Position numbers and translations under genes: made by a program. Under the pieces are notes generated by a model that was not told the origin of the DNA, ran no database searches, and saw only the letters and a program-made list of their open reading frames with translations. This document shows, one piece after another, positions 14,898 through 24,358 of a DNA stretch of 37,164 nucleotides; position 1 is the stretch's first letter, and the number at the start of each line of letters is the position of its first letter. Source of the DNA: Fuerstiella sp. (GTDB taxonomy: Bacteria; Planctomycetota; Planctomycetia; Planctomycetales; Planctomycetaceae); assembly GCA_029941865.1 (NCBI GenBank), contig JAPYTO010000025.1, positions 1 to 37,164 of the forward strand. Direction: 5' to 3'.

Positions 14898-17800
14898 ATG
14901 CATGAACTGATTCGAGCGTCTGCCGGAAGCGGAAAGACGTTTCAGCTTTCCGGCCATTTTCTTCGTCAGCTGTTTCTGGGCAATCCGCCCGAGACGATTC
15001 TGGCGACGACGTTCACGCGAAAGGCAGCCGGCGAAATTCTGCAGCGTGTCCTGCTGCGTCTGGCCGGGGCTGCTCAGGACGAAGAGGAATGTGCGCTGCT
15101 GGCTGAGTTCATGAAGCCCGCCGAGGTGACACAACAGAAAGCGAAGGATCTGCTGGTTGAGATCACCGCTCAACTGCACCGCATGCGAGTCTGCACGCTC
15201 GACAGCTTTTTCCAGCAGGTCGCGCGCAGCCTGACTCTGGAACTCGGATTGCCTCCCGGCTGGAATATCATTGACGAACACGCCGATCGTGAACTTCGAC
15301 AGCAGGCCATTGACGCGGTCCTGGCACAGCAGGTGCCGAAGGATGCTCAACGACTTATGCAGATGCTGGCCAAAGGACGCAGCAAACGCAGCGTTCGGGA
15401 TCTGATCAGCGACACCGTCCAGCAATTCCACGAGTTGTACCTGCTGGCCGATTCCGACGCGTGGCAGCGAATCACCGTGCCGCAGCGACTGACTCGCAAA
15501 GAAGTGGAGCACGCTCAGCGAGAGGTTGCCGCCGAAACACCCTACAACGACACTCGTGCAGTAAAGGCCATCCGAGAAGACCTGGATCGCTTCGCGGCCG
15601 GCCAATGGGAAGCGTTTGTGCAGAAGGGAATCGCCGCAAAAATATTCAACGGCGATACCAGCTATTACCGCAAGGAGTTGCCGGGCGGGCTGGTCGAAGC
15701 GTACGAACAACTGCTGCGACACGCTAAGGCCGAGTTATTGGACGCTGTCGCGCGACAGAACAAAGCCACGTTTAACCTGATTGAACGCTTCGACCGTGAG
15801 TACACTCGACTGCGTGCCGAACACGGCTGGCTGGGATTCGGTGATGTCACTCGGGTGCTGGCCCAGGCGAATGATGCGGCCAGCGGTTCGCGCATGAATT
15901 TTCGACTGGACAGTGCTTTACAGCATCTGTTGCTGGATGAGTTTCAGGACACGTCGCCCGATCAATGGAATGTACTGCGACGGCTGGCCCTGGCGATCGC
16001 TCAGAAGGACGAGGAATCCAGTTTTTTCTGCGTGGGAGACCCCAAACAGGCGATCTATGGCTGGCGCGGGGGGGTCGCAGAAATCCTGGACGCGGTCGAA
16101 AACACCATCCCGGACATCAACAGTACTTCACTTGACCAGAGTCGGCGGTCGTCGAAGCCCGTGATTGACACGGTCAACTCGGTTTTTGAACACATTCACC
16201 AGCACGGCAATCTGAGAGACTACGGCAAGGCCTGTTCCGACTGGGAACAGCGTTTCCCGACCCATTCGACGGTGCACGACACCATGCCGGGGTTCGCGAC
16301 GCTGCAGACCTCGCCCGAGTTCGAAGGCCTGGCCGAGATCCGTCGCACTCCCTATTATCGCTGGGTCGCGACAAAGATTCAGGAGCTGCATCAGCAGAGC
16401 CCCGGAGCAGAAATTGGGGTCCTGACCCGCAAAAACGCCACCGTCGCTCGATTGGTCCACGAATTGAAGTTATTGGGCGTGCATGCCAGCGAAGAAGGCG
16501 GAACAGCTCCCACCGACAGCCCGGCGGTACTGGCCGTACTGTCGCTGCTGCATCTGGCCAGTCATCCCGGCTGCGAGATCTCAAGATTCCACGTCGCGAC
16601 ATCACCGCTGGCCGGTCTGGTGGAATTGACCACATGGACAGATAGCCGATCTGCTTCCCGCACCGCTTCCGAAATCCGGGTACGGCTGATGGACGACGGG
16701 TACGGACCGACCCTGCAATGGATCTCTGACGCCATCCTGTCCTCATGCAATCAACGAGACGTTCTGCGGCTGCAACAGATTGTGGGGGTGGGCTGGCAGT
16801 TTGATCAGTCTCCATCACTGAATCCCTCTGACTTTGTGCAACTGCTCGAGAACAGTCGGCTGAGCAAATCCGAAGCGGCTCCCGTGCGAGTCATGACGGT
16901 GCATCAGAGCAAAGGACTGGAATTTGACATCGTCGTGCTGCCCGAACTGGACGGCAATCTGTTTCGCACGCCGAATGCCGCGGCCGGCAGCCCCGCACCC
17001 GACATCGCGCCGGACCAGGTTTGTGTCTGGCGCAACAAAGCCGTACGCAGTCTGTTGCCCGAATCCCTGCAGCAGGCTTTCCGCCAGACAACTTCGCGAG
17101 ATGTGTCTGAAGCCCTGTGCCTGTTGTATGTGGCGTTAACTCGAGCCGCTCACGCGCTGCATATGTTCATTCCGCCTCTGTCGTCGAGCAAGACGCCGGC
17201 TTCATTTTCCGGCGTTCTGCTGGCGTCACTGACGGACGATCAATGTGCTCCACCAGAGAAAACATTGTACGAATGCGGTAACGCCACGTGGCATCAGGAC
17301 GTTCCCGCCATGAACAAGGTCCGTGCCGTTGCCAAATCGGCCCATGGGACAAGGCGCAGCGTGCCGCAGGTGCTTCTTGCTCCGCTGCAGGAACGGCGCC
17401 GCGGACTCAGGCGCGAGGCTCCATCGCGACACGATCGGACCAGAATCACCGCGCCGTTCACAGAACGTCCTTCGATCGCCGGTGCCGTCGATCCCCGAAC
17501 GCGGGGTACACTGTTTCACGCGTGGTTCGAAGCCGTGGAATGGCTGCATGACGGGCCTCCGCAGGAAACCCAGCTGCGGCAGATCGCTGACCAACACGCT
17601 GTGGAAAAGGCGACCGTTGATGATCTGTTGCCGATTTTCTATGACATGCTGAAACAACCCAACACGTGTGCCATCTTCACCCAGGTAACGCTGCTCGAAA
17701 CCCCTGTCTTTCGTGCGTTTGCAAAGAAAGTCGCAGTCGGGTCCGCTGAAATGTGTGTGGAGAATGAACGCCCGTTTGTGCTGAAACGCAACGGAGCGAT

Positions 17801-18053
17801 TGTACAGGGCAGTATCGACCGACTGGTCATCCTGCGCGAAGCCGGAAAACCGGTGGCGGCGGATATCGTCGACTACAAAACGGACAAAGTGACCGGCCAG
17901 AGGGCAACGTGGGTCGCCGAAAAGACACAGCACTATGCGGCACAGTTGCAGCAGTATCGCCGGGCCGTGCAAACATGTTTTGGCATCGATTCAGAAGCGA
18001 TCTCAACGCGTCTGGCGCTGCTGGAGGTGGACGTGGTCGTCAGCCCGACCTGA
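14898..18053 (+). CDS. UvrD/RecB-family helicase-nuclease (AddA-like)
   Basis: The product is 1051 residues. It has an SF1A helicase core with Walker A RASAGSGKTF (residues 6-15), Walker B LLLDEFQDTSPDQW (about 344-357), motif III CVGDPKQAIYGWRGG (about 376-390), motif V VMTVHQSKGLEFD (about 665-677) and motif VI LLYVALTRAAHAL (about 741-753). The C-terminal PD-(D/E)XK nuclease has GSIDRL (about 970), DIVDYKTDK (about 988-996) and QLQQYRRAV. This is the AddA/RecB architecture, which resects double-strand breaks for recombination. No AddB or RecC partner is adjacent. It might act alone or with a distant partner. Inverted repeats flank the gene on both sides. Confidence 0.88.
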   Translation: MHELIRASAGSGKTFQLSGHFLRQLFLGNPPETILATTFTRKAAGEILQRVLLRLAGAAQDEEECALLAEFMKPAEVTQQKAKDLLVEITAQLHRMRVCTLDSFFQQVARSLTLELGLPPGWNIIDEHADRELRQQAIDAVLAQQVPKDAQRLMQMLAKGRSKRSVRDLISDTVQQFHELYLLADSDAWQRITVPQRLTRKEVEHAQREVAAETPYNDTRAVKAIREDLDRFAAGQWEAFVQKGIAAKIFNGDTSYYRKELPGGLVEAYEQLLRHAKAELLDAVARQNKATFNLIERFDREYTRLRAEHGWLGFGDVTRVLAQANDAASGSRMNFRLDSALQHLLLDEFQDTSPDQWNVLRRLALAIAQKDEESSFFCVGDPKQAIYGWRGGVAEILDAVENTIPDINSTSLDQSRRSSKPVIDTVNSVFEHIHQHGNLRDYGKACSDWEQRFPTHSTVHDTMPGFATLQTSPEFEGLAEIRRTPYYRWVATKIQELHQQSPGAEIGVLTRKNATVARLVHELKLLGVHASEEGGTAPTDSPAVLAVLSLLHLASHPGCEISRFHVATSPLAGLVELTTWTDSRSASRTASEIRVRLMDDGYGPTLQWISDAILSSCNQRDVLRLQQIVGVGWQFDQSPSLNPSDFVQLLENSRLSKSEAAPVRVMTVHQSKGLEFDIVVLPELDGNLFRTPNAAAGSPAPDIAPDQVCVWRNKAVRSLLPESLQQAFRQTTSRDVSEALCLLYVALTRAAHALHMFIPPLSSSKTPASFSGVLLASLTDDQCAPPEKTLYECGNATWHQDVPAMNKVRAVAKSAHGTRRSVPQVLLAPLQERRRGLRREAPSRHDRTRITAPFTERPSIAGAVDPRTRGTLFHAWFEAVEWLHDGPPQETQLRQIADQHAVEKATVDDLLPIFYDMLKQPNTCAIFTQVTLLETPVFRAFAKKVAVGSAEMCVENERPFVLKRNGAIVQGSIDRLVILREAGKPVAADIVDYKTDKVTGQRATWVAEKTQHYAAQLQQYRRAVQTCFGIDSEAISTRLALLEVDVVVSPT

Positions 18054-18209
18054 TGATTCGATCGTCCGGAGGGCTCACCGTGCCACACAAGTTGCGTAGG
18101 CCAGGACCGGTTCATGGCCGACACGACTGTAGCGGAATTCGCCAAGAATTTCGGCAGTGACAGGTCGAAAGCCCTGGCGGCTTTTGCTACGACAAAAAGT
18201 AAACTGCTC

Positions 18210-18330
18210 TAAGCGAGGAGAGGCTGCCGGAAGGCAGCCGTTTATTGACGAGCAGAAGTCCCCTCCCCGCTCGTTCCTCGCGACCCTCCCGCAAAAACGG
18301 GAGGGTGAAGTTGTGTAGATACCAATGCCC
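18210..18330 (-). repeat. Interspersed repeat, copy B (inverted relative to copy A)
   Basis: This is the second copy of the repeat at 14540-14668, in opposite orientation. Its core at 18263-18330 contains a better-paired ACCCTCCCG-TTTTT-GCGGGAGGG hairpin than copy A. The two shared blocks and their order are the same as in copy A, and the spacer between the blocks is a few bases shorter. Confidence 0.75.
18222..18239 (+). terminator. Hairpin with GGAA tetraloop downstream of helicase
   Basis: GGCTGCC-GGAA-GGCAGCC forms a perfect 7-bp stem with a GNRA tetraloop, followed by GTTTATTG. It is the best terminator candidate for the helicase gene, about 170 bases after its stop. It lies inside repeat copy B, so it may simply belong to the repeat. 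Confidence 0.5.
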
Positions 18331-18424
18331 GGAGCGAGAGCGACGTTTCTTAATTCGTGCTTCCGTCGTTTCCTTCGCCTCAACCGCTCTCCGCTCTCCG
18401 CGTTACACGATCGCTCGACACGCT

Positions 18425-20239
18425 CTAATCAGACAGCGCAACGGTCACACCGGTCCACAGCGGCTGTTTGGCTTTGTGAATCTGTGCTTCCAGCTGATCA
18501 ATCAAGGGGTCAAACTGAGCGATCTCACTGGCATTGTTACCCTGTTCGTGTTTCCGAAAGCCAAACAGGTAGGTAATGTTCTGCGGACGCCAGCGATGAA
18601 AATAGAGCTCGTTTCGGCGAACCACCAGCTGCCGCAGTTTTTCATACGCTTTGTTTTGCCGATCCGCAAATCCAGCAACGTCAACGTCGTTGTCCGAATG
18701 ACGAGTCAGCGACACAGACTGATTGTCAGCACCAACAAGCTGAACCGCTGGCGTGGATAAGGAATTCGGCAACGGGGCGATCGAAATCCATGTGGGAATC
18801 GCCGACACAGACGTCCGTCGGAATTCGAACGTGACCAGTCGTTTCGTATCAGGATTCCACCTGATATTTCGAAGTTCTGCTCCAACAGCCGACACCTTCG
18901 TGGCACCCACATTCACGTGCACCATCGATTGCGCTGCCGCATGGTCGAAGAACCGTGCCGCCACAAGCTGTGCAACGCCAGCATAACCGGCGTCGTTCCA
19001 GTGCATCCCGTTATCCGTCCATCGACCGTTCATGGCAATCCTGATTTCCGGATGCTCAGACAGGTCAATGGGCAGAGCCGTGGAAGTCGACAACAGAGTG
19101 TCCGCCCTTCTGAGTTCGTCGGCAAAGTTCTCAAACAGATCCACGTAAGGAGCGCCGAGCGAATCGGCGACCGTTTGAATGGCTCGACAGAATTCCGCCA
19201 CCCGATTATTCCATCGCGACGGGTCGGGCAGTGGTGCGGCCATCGCGAGGAATGGATGTGGAGAAACGAAAACGATGTCAGCGCCCGTGGTCTTCAGATC
19301 CCGGTGCAACTGACGCAGCTGTTTAGAAAACCGTTTGATGCCGTCAGGTCCATCATCGAAAGTCATCGCTTCGTTCTGACCGTAGAACAACATGATGACT
19401 GACGGCTCTTCCGCGCGAACATGCTCAATCAACCGTTGGTAGCCCCTGACGGGTATGTCAAAGATGCCACGAGATTCGGCAAAGACCGTGTCAGCGCTCC
19501 AGCCGAGATTGCGAAATGTCACATGGTGCTGCGGCACTGCAGCTGTCAGAGCCGACTCCAGGTGACCAAACGACTGAGCCCTCTCAACGAATGTTCCTCC
19601 GACCAGCAACACATGGTCACCGTCACGGAGCCGAAACGGCCCGGTAACTCCGCGAGGCGGAGCCGACGCTGGCTGCCAGTCCAGGCGCTGCTGACGGTCG
19701 GGTTTCAGCGTGGCAACGTCCAGTTTTCCTGTCGCTGCCACGGTTCGCCAGTCCTGATCGTTGAAGTCTGTCTGCTGCCAGCCGACTGGTGGCGGCACTG
19801 CCGCAATCTTCCATTCCGATTGCTCAATGAGATCCTGCTGGCGACGGGAAAAGCCAGCCCCCAGGTTCGTCGCTACTGCCCGTTGCGGAGTGACCGAGAC
19901 CGCAATGCAGTTAGCTCCCTCCCGCGCCAGGGATGTGACGTTCCAGGTCACCAGGCCTCCGTCCATCGCCGTGTTTTTCACCAGACGCTGGCCATTGAAC
20001 CAGGCAGAAACGGAACCCGATGCAGTAAGACTGAGTTCCAGCGGGGACTTGATTGAGGCACTGATTCGTACCGATTGCCGCAGCCATGTCGGCGTATCCG
20101 CGATCGGTACCAGTAAAATATTGGGATCGGCGCGGACGATGCTCGTCCAGAGACTGACAACAACCACCAGGACGGCGACAATCGGCCTGCTGAAACAATG
20201 ACATTGCATACGAATTTCGTTCAATCGGGACCGTGGCAT
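18425..20239 (-). CDS. Secreted SGNH/GDSL-like protein with altered nucleophile motif
   Basis: The product is 604 residues. A signal peptide spans about residues 11-37 (VAVLVVVVSLWTSIVRA). A beta-rich N-terminal domain (about 40-190) resembles galactose-binding or jelly-roll modules. The SGNH-like domain (about 205-430) has GGTFVERAQ at 214-222 where GDS(L) is expected, NLGWSAD (block II, N244), FYGQNEA (block III, N289) and DNGMHWNDAGY (block V, D409 and H413). The nucleophile Ser is Thr216, so either the active site has changed or the protein binds without hydrolysing. Planctomycetes have many such proteins near carbohydrate and ester metabolism. The C-terminal 170 residues are unassigned. 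A start at 20209 is equally possible, and neither has a strong ribosome binding site. Confidence 0.85.
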   Translation of the reverse strand: MPRSRLNEIRMQCHCFSRPIVAVLVVVVSLWTSIVRADPNILLVPIADTPTWLRQSVRISASIKSPLELSLTASGSVSAWFNGQRLVKNTAMDGGLVTWNVTSLAREGANCIAVSVTPQRAVATNLGAGFSRRQQDLIEQSEWKIAAVPPPVGWQQTDFNDQDWRTVAATGKLDVATLKPDRQQRLDWQPASAPPRGVTGPFRLRDGDHVLLVGGTFVERAQSFGHLESALTAAVPQHHVTFRNLGWSADTVFAESRGIFDIPVRGYQRLIEHVRAEEPSVIMLFYGQNEAMTFDDGPDGIKRFSKQLRQLHRDLKTTGADIVFVSPHPFLAMAAPLPDPSRWNNRVAEFCRAIQTVADSLGAPYVDLFENFADELRRADTLLSTSTALPIDLSEHPEIRIAMNGRWTDNGMHWNDAGYAGVAQLVAARFFDHAAAQSMVHVNVGATKVSAVGAELRNIRWNPDTKRLVTFEFRRTSVSAIPTWISIAPLPNSLSTPAVQLVGADNQSVSLTRHSDNDVDVAGFADRQNKAYEKLRQLVVRRNELYFHRWRPQNITYLFGFRKHEQGNNASEIAQFDPLIDQLEAQIHKAKQPLWTGVTVALSD

Positions 20240-20636
20240 TCAGAGAACTCGACAACGGATGTTAACAGACTGTCACGGGGTTCTCTGCCATGGCGGAGTG
20301 AGAAGAGCAGACTGGTTTCCGGGATAACGTTAAAACTCAGTTCGTTTCTTTGTTATCATGTGACGGGGTGGGGCGTCTGCTGGCTGACTTGTGTGCTCAT
20401 GCGGCACGGCCAGGACGAATTCGGCCGAGGCCCCCAAACCTGTAGATCCGCTTCCATTGAACACTGGCAAAACACGTACAAGACGCATTGAAGACCAAAA
20501 AACAGACTCTAAAGCAGTTTTCAAAAAGATGCGGTCGTGGGGCTCGTGGGAAAGCGATCCTCGTAAGGGGAAAGACGTTCGCCGCGGCCACAAGTCAGTG
20601 TAATACGCTGTAACGGAAGTTTTCAGGAGCTCATTT
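20240..20636. other. Intergenic region upstream of the histidine kinase
   Basis: About 400 bases lie between divergent genes and should contain both promoters. A 70-codon frame at 20391-20603 (plus) has no recognisable family and no good ribosome binding site, and was not called. No clear operator or terminator is visible. Confidence 0.5.
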
Positions 20637-22400
20637 GTGCCAGAACCGGGCGGTATTGCGGCAGACGAAAGCGATTCGTCAGTAATATCACCACCGGAAC
20701 GCGCCGTGAAACATCACATCGGCCGGGAACTTCGTCGGTGTGCCTTCCGCGCAACCAGCCAGCTCAGGTCGGCCTCGCCAGCTCAGTTGCACAGCATGGT
20801 CTGTCGCCTGTTGCGAAAACAGGCGCGTGCCATCGACGCCACCGACATTCAGCTGTTCCGAGTCCGACTGGATGACGCCGGGACTGGAATTGTGGGATTG
20901 AGATACCATTCCGGACGGTCGGCGAGCGACGAGGACCTTGCCGCGTTAGAACACTTTCAATTTCAACTGCTGTCAGCGGAAGTTCAGGATTGTCTGCGGG
21001 CAGATCAGTTTGCGAGGGTCCAATCGGGGTCCACCAGTGGCGGTCGACTGATTACGGGCCTGATGAAAAAGCTGAACTGTTCGTCGTACATTCTATGTCC
21101 GCTGCATGTGGCTGGCCGTTTTCGAGGAATCATGGGAGTTGCCTGTCGAAATGACCACAACTATCCTGAGGACGACGAATTTTTTGAGCTGCTGAAACTG
21201 AACGGGGCCATTTTGCTGAACAACGTTCTGCGAGTCCGTCAGGAGCGGAAACGCAGCCGAAAGCTCCGCCAGTGGAAACGCATTGCCGATCAGGCGTGCG
21301 ACTTCGCCTTCTGCGTCGACCATCGTTTTGTCATCTGCAACACCACGACGTTTGGGGCGGGCGAGGCCACCCCAAAACTGCTCGGCCTGCGTCTCAAGGA
21401 TGTCGTCGTTCGTAGTTTTCACCGTGAGCTGAAACAACAGATTCAGACTGCCGTGAAATCCGGAGAAGTCCGAACATGTAATTTTCAACTGTCGCTGGAC
21501 CAATGTGAACCGCGTTGGTTTCTGGCCAGAATCGAACCCGTAAGCAACGCATCCGATGCCTGTGCCACGCTGTATCTGACCGACAATCATTCGGACAAGG
21601 TGCTGCAGGAAGAAGTGCGGGATTTGACGGAACAGCTTGTCAAGGCCTCTCGTTTAAGTCTGTTGGGGCAGATGAGTACCGAGTTCTCGCACCAGCTGAA
21701 CCAGCCACTGCAGGCGATCCTGAACTATTGCAACATCGTGCAGCGACGGTTTCAAAAAGGAACGGCCACTGCGGACAACTGCCACAACACACTGGCCAGC
21801 ATCGAACAATCGGTCATCCACTCCGCCGACATCATTCAGGGAATTCGGGACTTCGTAAAGTTCAAGTCGCTGCATACAGAACCCGTGCTGGTGGACGAAC
21901 TTCTTCAGCAGGCCATCATGATGGTTCTGCCCACGACACGAGGCCGCGACGCAGACTTGATTCCTGCGCCGGATTCTCCGGATCTGACCGTCGTCGTCGA
22001 CAAAGCCCAGACAACGCACGTTCTGGTCAACCTCATCATCAATGCGTTGGAAGCATGTTGTGAACACGGCACAGATCGCCCCCACATAGAACTATTGGTC
22101 CATGCGGCTCCCGAACACGGACAAGTCACCATGGCCGTTCGGGACAATGGCCCTGGACTCCCTCAGGACGATTCCGACAACGTGTTCCGAAAGTTTTACT
22201 CAGGCAAAGAAGACGGGCTGGGAATGGGGCTGGCGATCAGCCGTGAGGTGTGTGAATCACAGGGGGGGAGCCTCAGCGCCAGGAACAATACACCCGAAAA
22301 AGGATGTACCTTTGACCTTGTCGCTCCGATCCACACTGCGGCCGGAGGCGACACCGCTGAACTGCAAGTCATCAATGACATCCCGCTAACGGAAGATTAA
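20637..22400 (+). CDS. GAF-PAS sensor histidine kinase (soluble)
   Basis: The product is 587 residues with no membrane segment. A GAF-like domain covers about 45-205, a PAS-like domain about 215-325, and a short coiled region about 320-340. The HisKA domain has phospho-acceptor H352 in FSHQLNQPLQ. The HATPase domain has an N box (VLVNLIINALEA, 462-473), G1 DNGPGLP (503-509) and G2 GLGMGLA (527-533). It should autophosphorylate in response to a cytoplasmic signal. The start is GTG with CAGGAG upstream. It has no receiver domain and no adjacent response regulator. It is followed on the same strand, after 266 bases, by the secretion/pilus ATPase gene, so it may control that locus. Confidence 0.93.
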   Translation: MPEPGGIAADESDSSVISPPERAVKHHIGRELRRCAFRATSQLRSASPAQLHSMVCRLLRKQARAIDATDIQLFRVRLDDAGTGIVGLRYHSGRSASDEDLAALEHFQFQLLSAEVQDCLRADQFARVQSGSTSGGRLITGLMKKLNCSSYILCPLHVAGRFRGIMGVACRNDHNYPEDDEFFELLKLNGAILLNNVLRVRQERKRSRKLRQWKRIADQACDFAFCVDHRFVICNTTTFGAGEATPKLLGLRLKDVVVRSFHRELKQQIQTAVKSGEVRTCNFQLSLDQCEPRWFLARIEPVSNASDACATLYLTDNHSDKVLQEEVRDLTEQLVKASRLSLLGQMSTEFSHQLNQPLQAILNYCNIVQRRFQKGTATADNCHNTLASIEQSVIHSADIIQGIRDFVKFKSLHTEPVLVDELLQQAIMMVLPTTRGRDADLIPAPDSPDLTVVVDKAQTTHVLVNLIINALEACCEHGTDRPHIELLVHAAPEHGQVTMAVRDNGPGLPQDDSDNVFRKFYSGKEDGLGMGLAISREVCESQGGSLSARNNTPEKGCTFDLVAPIHTAAGGDTAELQVINDIPLTED

Positions 22401-22520
22401 CCCCCTCCAAAGTGGCCATCCCACGTGTATTCTTCGCGGAACGATCCGTTCTCTTGCTTTAAATGCCTGTCTCGGTCAGCATTGGCACGTCTTCGCTCCA
22501 CCTGTAGCCGAATTCGCTGG

Positions 22521-22537
22521 CCACCACTGATTGGTGG
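22521..22537. repeat. Short inverted repeat upstream of GspE/PilB gene 1
   Basis: CCACCA-CTGAT-TGGTGG is a perfect 6-bp stem, extended imperfectly by flanking GG/CC. It lies in the 266-base gap between the kinase and the first ATPase gene. It may be an operator or a weak terminator. No T-run follows. Confidence 0.35.
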
Positions 22538-22666
22538 GCCCGCGGCGGCCGACGCCTCCGGTTATGCGTTCGATTAACGAATTATTCGACCAGGCATGGT
22601 GTGGCTGCCGACAACATCGCTGTTTTATCAGCGAATTTCCTTCTGAATCAATCGGAGTTTCTTGTA

Positions 22667-24358
22667 ATGGCAGATTGGCTGCAACGATTCGTTGATGACG
22701 GCACGATCGGGGAATCTCAGCTGGAAGAAGCCCGCACGATGGCGGCAAACCTGGGACTCACCGCGGAAGACGCGCTGACCCGGCTGGGGTATATCTCCGC
22801 CGCAGATCTGGGCCGAGCCCAGGCAGAAGAATTCAACTATGAGTACGTGGAACTGGAAGGCCTGCAGATTCCAAACAGCGTCATCGAACTGATCACCGAG
22901 TCGATGGCACGGGAAAACATTGTGATCGCGACCAGCGTGGAAGGCGAATCCGTCGTGATCGCCATGCATAATCCGAATAATATCGAGGTGCTGGACAAGC
23001 TGAGATTCGTGTTGAATCGCGACATCAAAGTCGTGATGGCGCCCATGGAATCCATTCAGGGAGCCATTAACAGGCATTATGGCCAGACGGAAACGGAATC
23101 GGTCGACACCATGATTTCGGAATTCACCGAAACCCAGATCGACTTTTCCGCTACCGAGGCTCAGGCGGCCGTCGCGGGAGACGAGGACGATAGCGCGCCC
23201 ATCATTCGATTGGTGAATCTGATGATCAGTGAGGCGGTGCAAATGCGGGCCAGCGACATTCACGTCGAACCGTTCGAAGACCGCATTCGCATTCGTTATC
23301 GCATCGACGGATCATTGATTGAACGCGAAAGCCCACCAAAACGACTGTTGGCAGCCATTCTGTCCCGTATCAAGATCATGGCCAGTATGGACATCGCCGA
23401 AAAACGGCGGCCACAGGACGGACGTATCAAGACGCGGATGGGGGCCAAAGAGTTCGACCTGCGGGTCAGTATCCTGCCCACAAACCACGGTCAGGCCGTG
23501 GTTATGCGTATTCTGGACCGCGACAACATCAAAATCGGCATCCGTAATCTGGGGTTCAGCGACGAAAATTACCGCAGTTTCCAGAATATCATTAGGCGGC
23601 CAAACGGTATCTTTTTGGTGACAGGTCCCACCGGATCCGGCAAGACCACCACGCTTTACAGTGCACTCGGGGAACTCAACCGACCGGACCGCAAAATTAT
23701 CACCGCCGAAGACCCCGTTGAGTATTACCTGCCCGGAATCAATCAGGTCGAGGTAAAGCATGCCATTGGCTTCGACTTTGCGATGATTATTAAGTCCATG
23801 CTGCGTCAGGCGCCGAATGTAATTCTTGTGGGTGAAATCCGCGACACTGAGACGGGAGAGATGGCCGTACAAGCCAGTTTGACCGGACACTTGGTTTTCA
23901 GTACACTTCACACGAACGATGCGCCCGGATCTATTACACGTCTAATTGACATGGGAGTGCAGCCTTTCCTGGTGGCATCGTCGCTGATGGCGGTCATGGC
24001 GCAGCGACTGGTGCGAGTCGTCTGCACCAAGTGCAAGGAGCCCTATCAGCCAACCCCGGAGGAAGTGGACTACTTCGAATTGACTTCCGAAGAAATTGAA
24101 GGCAGCGATTGGGTGCGTGGTAAAGGTTGCAATGGCTGTCAGCACACTGGGTATATGGGGCGTCGAGCTGTATTCGAGCTGATGACAATGAATTCAACGC
24201 TTCGCGAGATGGCCTTTAACAGTGAGCCATCGCAGAACATCCGGCGACAGGCGCGTCTGTTCGGGATGCGAACGTTGGTGGATGACGCCAAAGACAAAGC
24301 GATGGCCGGGCTGACTTCGCTGGCGGAGGTTTACAAACTGTCCGGTGGTGGGCACTGA
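22667..24358 (+). CDS. GspE/PilB-type assembly ATPase 1
   Basis: The product is 563 residues. The N-terminal MshEN/T2SSE_N domain spans about 5-140. An N2 domain has ASDIHVEPFED (195-205). The ATPase domain has Walker A GPTGSGKTT (320-328), Asp box TAEDPVEYY (346-354), Walker B VILVGEIRD (385-393) and His box TGHLVFSTLHTN (407-418). The zinc-binding Cys are C453, C456, C488 and C491, the tetracysteine typical of GspE/PilB and absent in PilT. It should power pseudopilus or pilus assembly at the inner membrane together with the platform protein. The ATG at 22667 was chosen because family homology begins there. A second, distinct paralog lies at 25956. Confidence 0.94.
   Translation: MADWLQRFVDDGTIGESQLEEARTMAANLGLTAEDALTRLGYISAADLGRAQAEEFNYEYVELEGLQIPNSVIELITESMARENIVIATSVEGESVVIAMHNPNNIEVLDKLRFVLNRDIKVVMAPMESIQGAINRHYGQTETESVDTMISEFTETQIDFSATEAQAAVAGDEDDSAPIIRLVNLMISEAVQMRASDIHVEPFEDRIRIRYRIDGSLIERESPPKRLLAAILSRIKIMASMDIAEKRRPQDGRIKTRMGAKEFDLRVSILPTNHGQAVVMRILDRDNIKIGIRNLGFSDENYRSFQNIIRRPNGIFLVTGPTGSGKTTTLYSALGELNRPDRKIITAEDPVEYYLPGINQVEVKHAIGFDFAMIIKSMLRQAPNVILVGEIRDTETGEMAVQASLTGHLVFSTLHTNDAPGSITRLIDMGVQPFLVASSLMAVMAQRLVRVVCTKCKEPYQPTPEEVDYFELTSEEIEGSDWVRGKGCNGCQHTGYMGRRAVFELMTMNSTLREMAFNSEPSQNIRRQARLFGMRTLVDDAKDKAMAGLTSLAEVYKLSGGGH

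Larger units (their letters stand above)
18054..18424. other. Intergenic region with repeat copy B
   Basis: About 370 bases separate the convergent helicase and GDSL-like genes. The region holds a GNRA-loop hairpin and one copy of the interspersed repeat. No credible coding sequence was seen. The hairpin probably ends the helicase transcript. Confidence 0.6.

Noticed and set aside
14769-15722. Minus-strand open frame of 317 codons
   Set aside because: It is antisense to the N-terminal part of the helicase gene, whose motifs are unambiguous. The product is low in domain signal.
19421-20056. Plus-strand open frame of 211 codons
   Set aside because: It is antisense to the GDSL-like gene and has no recognisable domain.
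22480-22500. Possible sigma-54 promoter (TGGCAC) before ATPase 1
   Set aside because: The -24 element is present, but no TTGC-type -12 element occurs at the required spacing.
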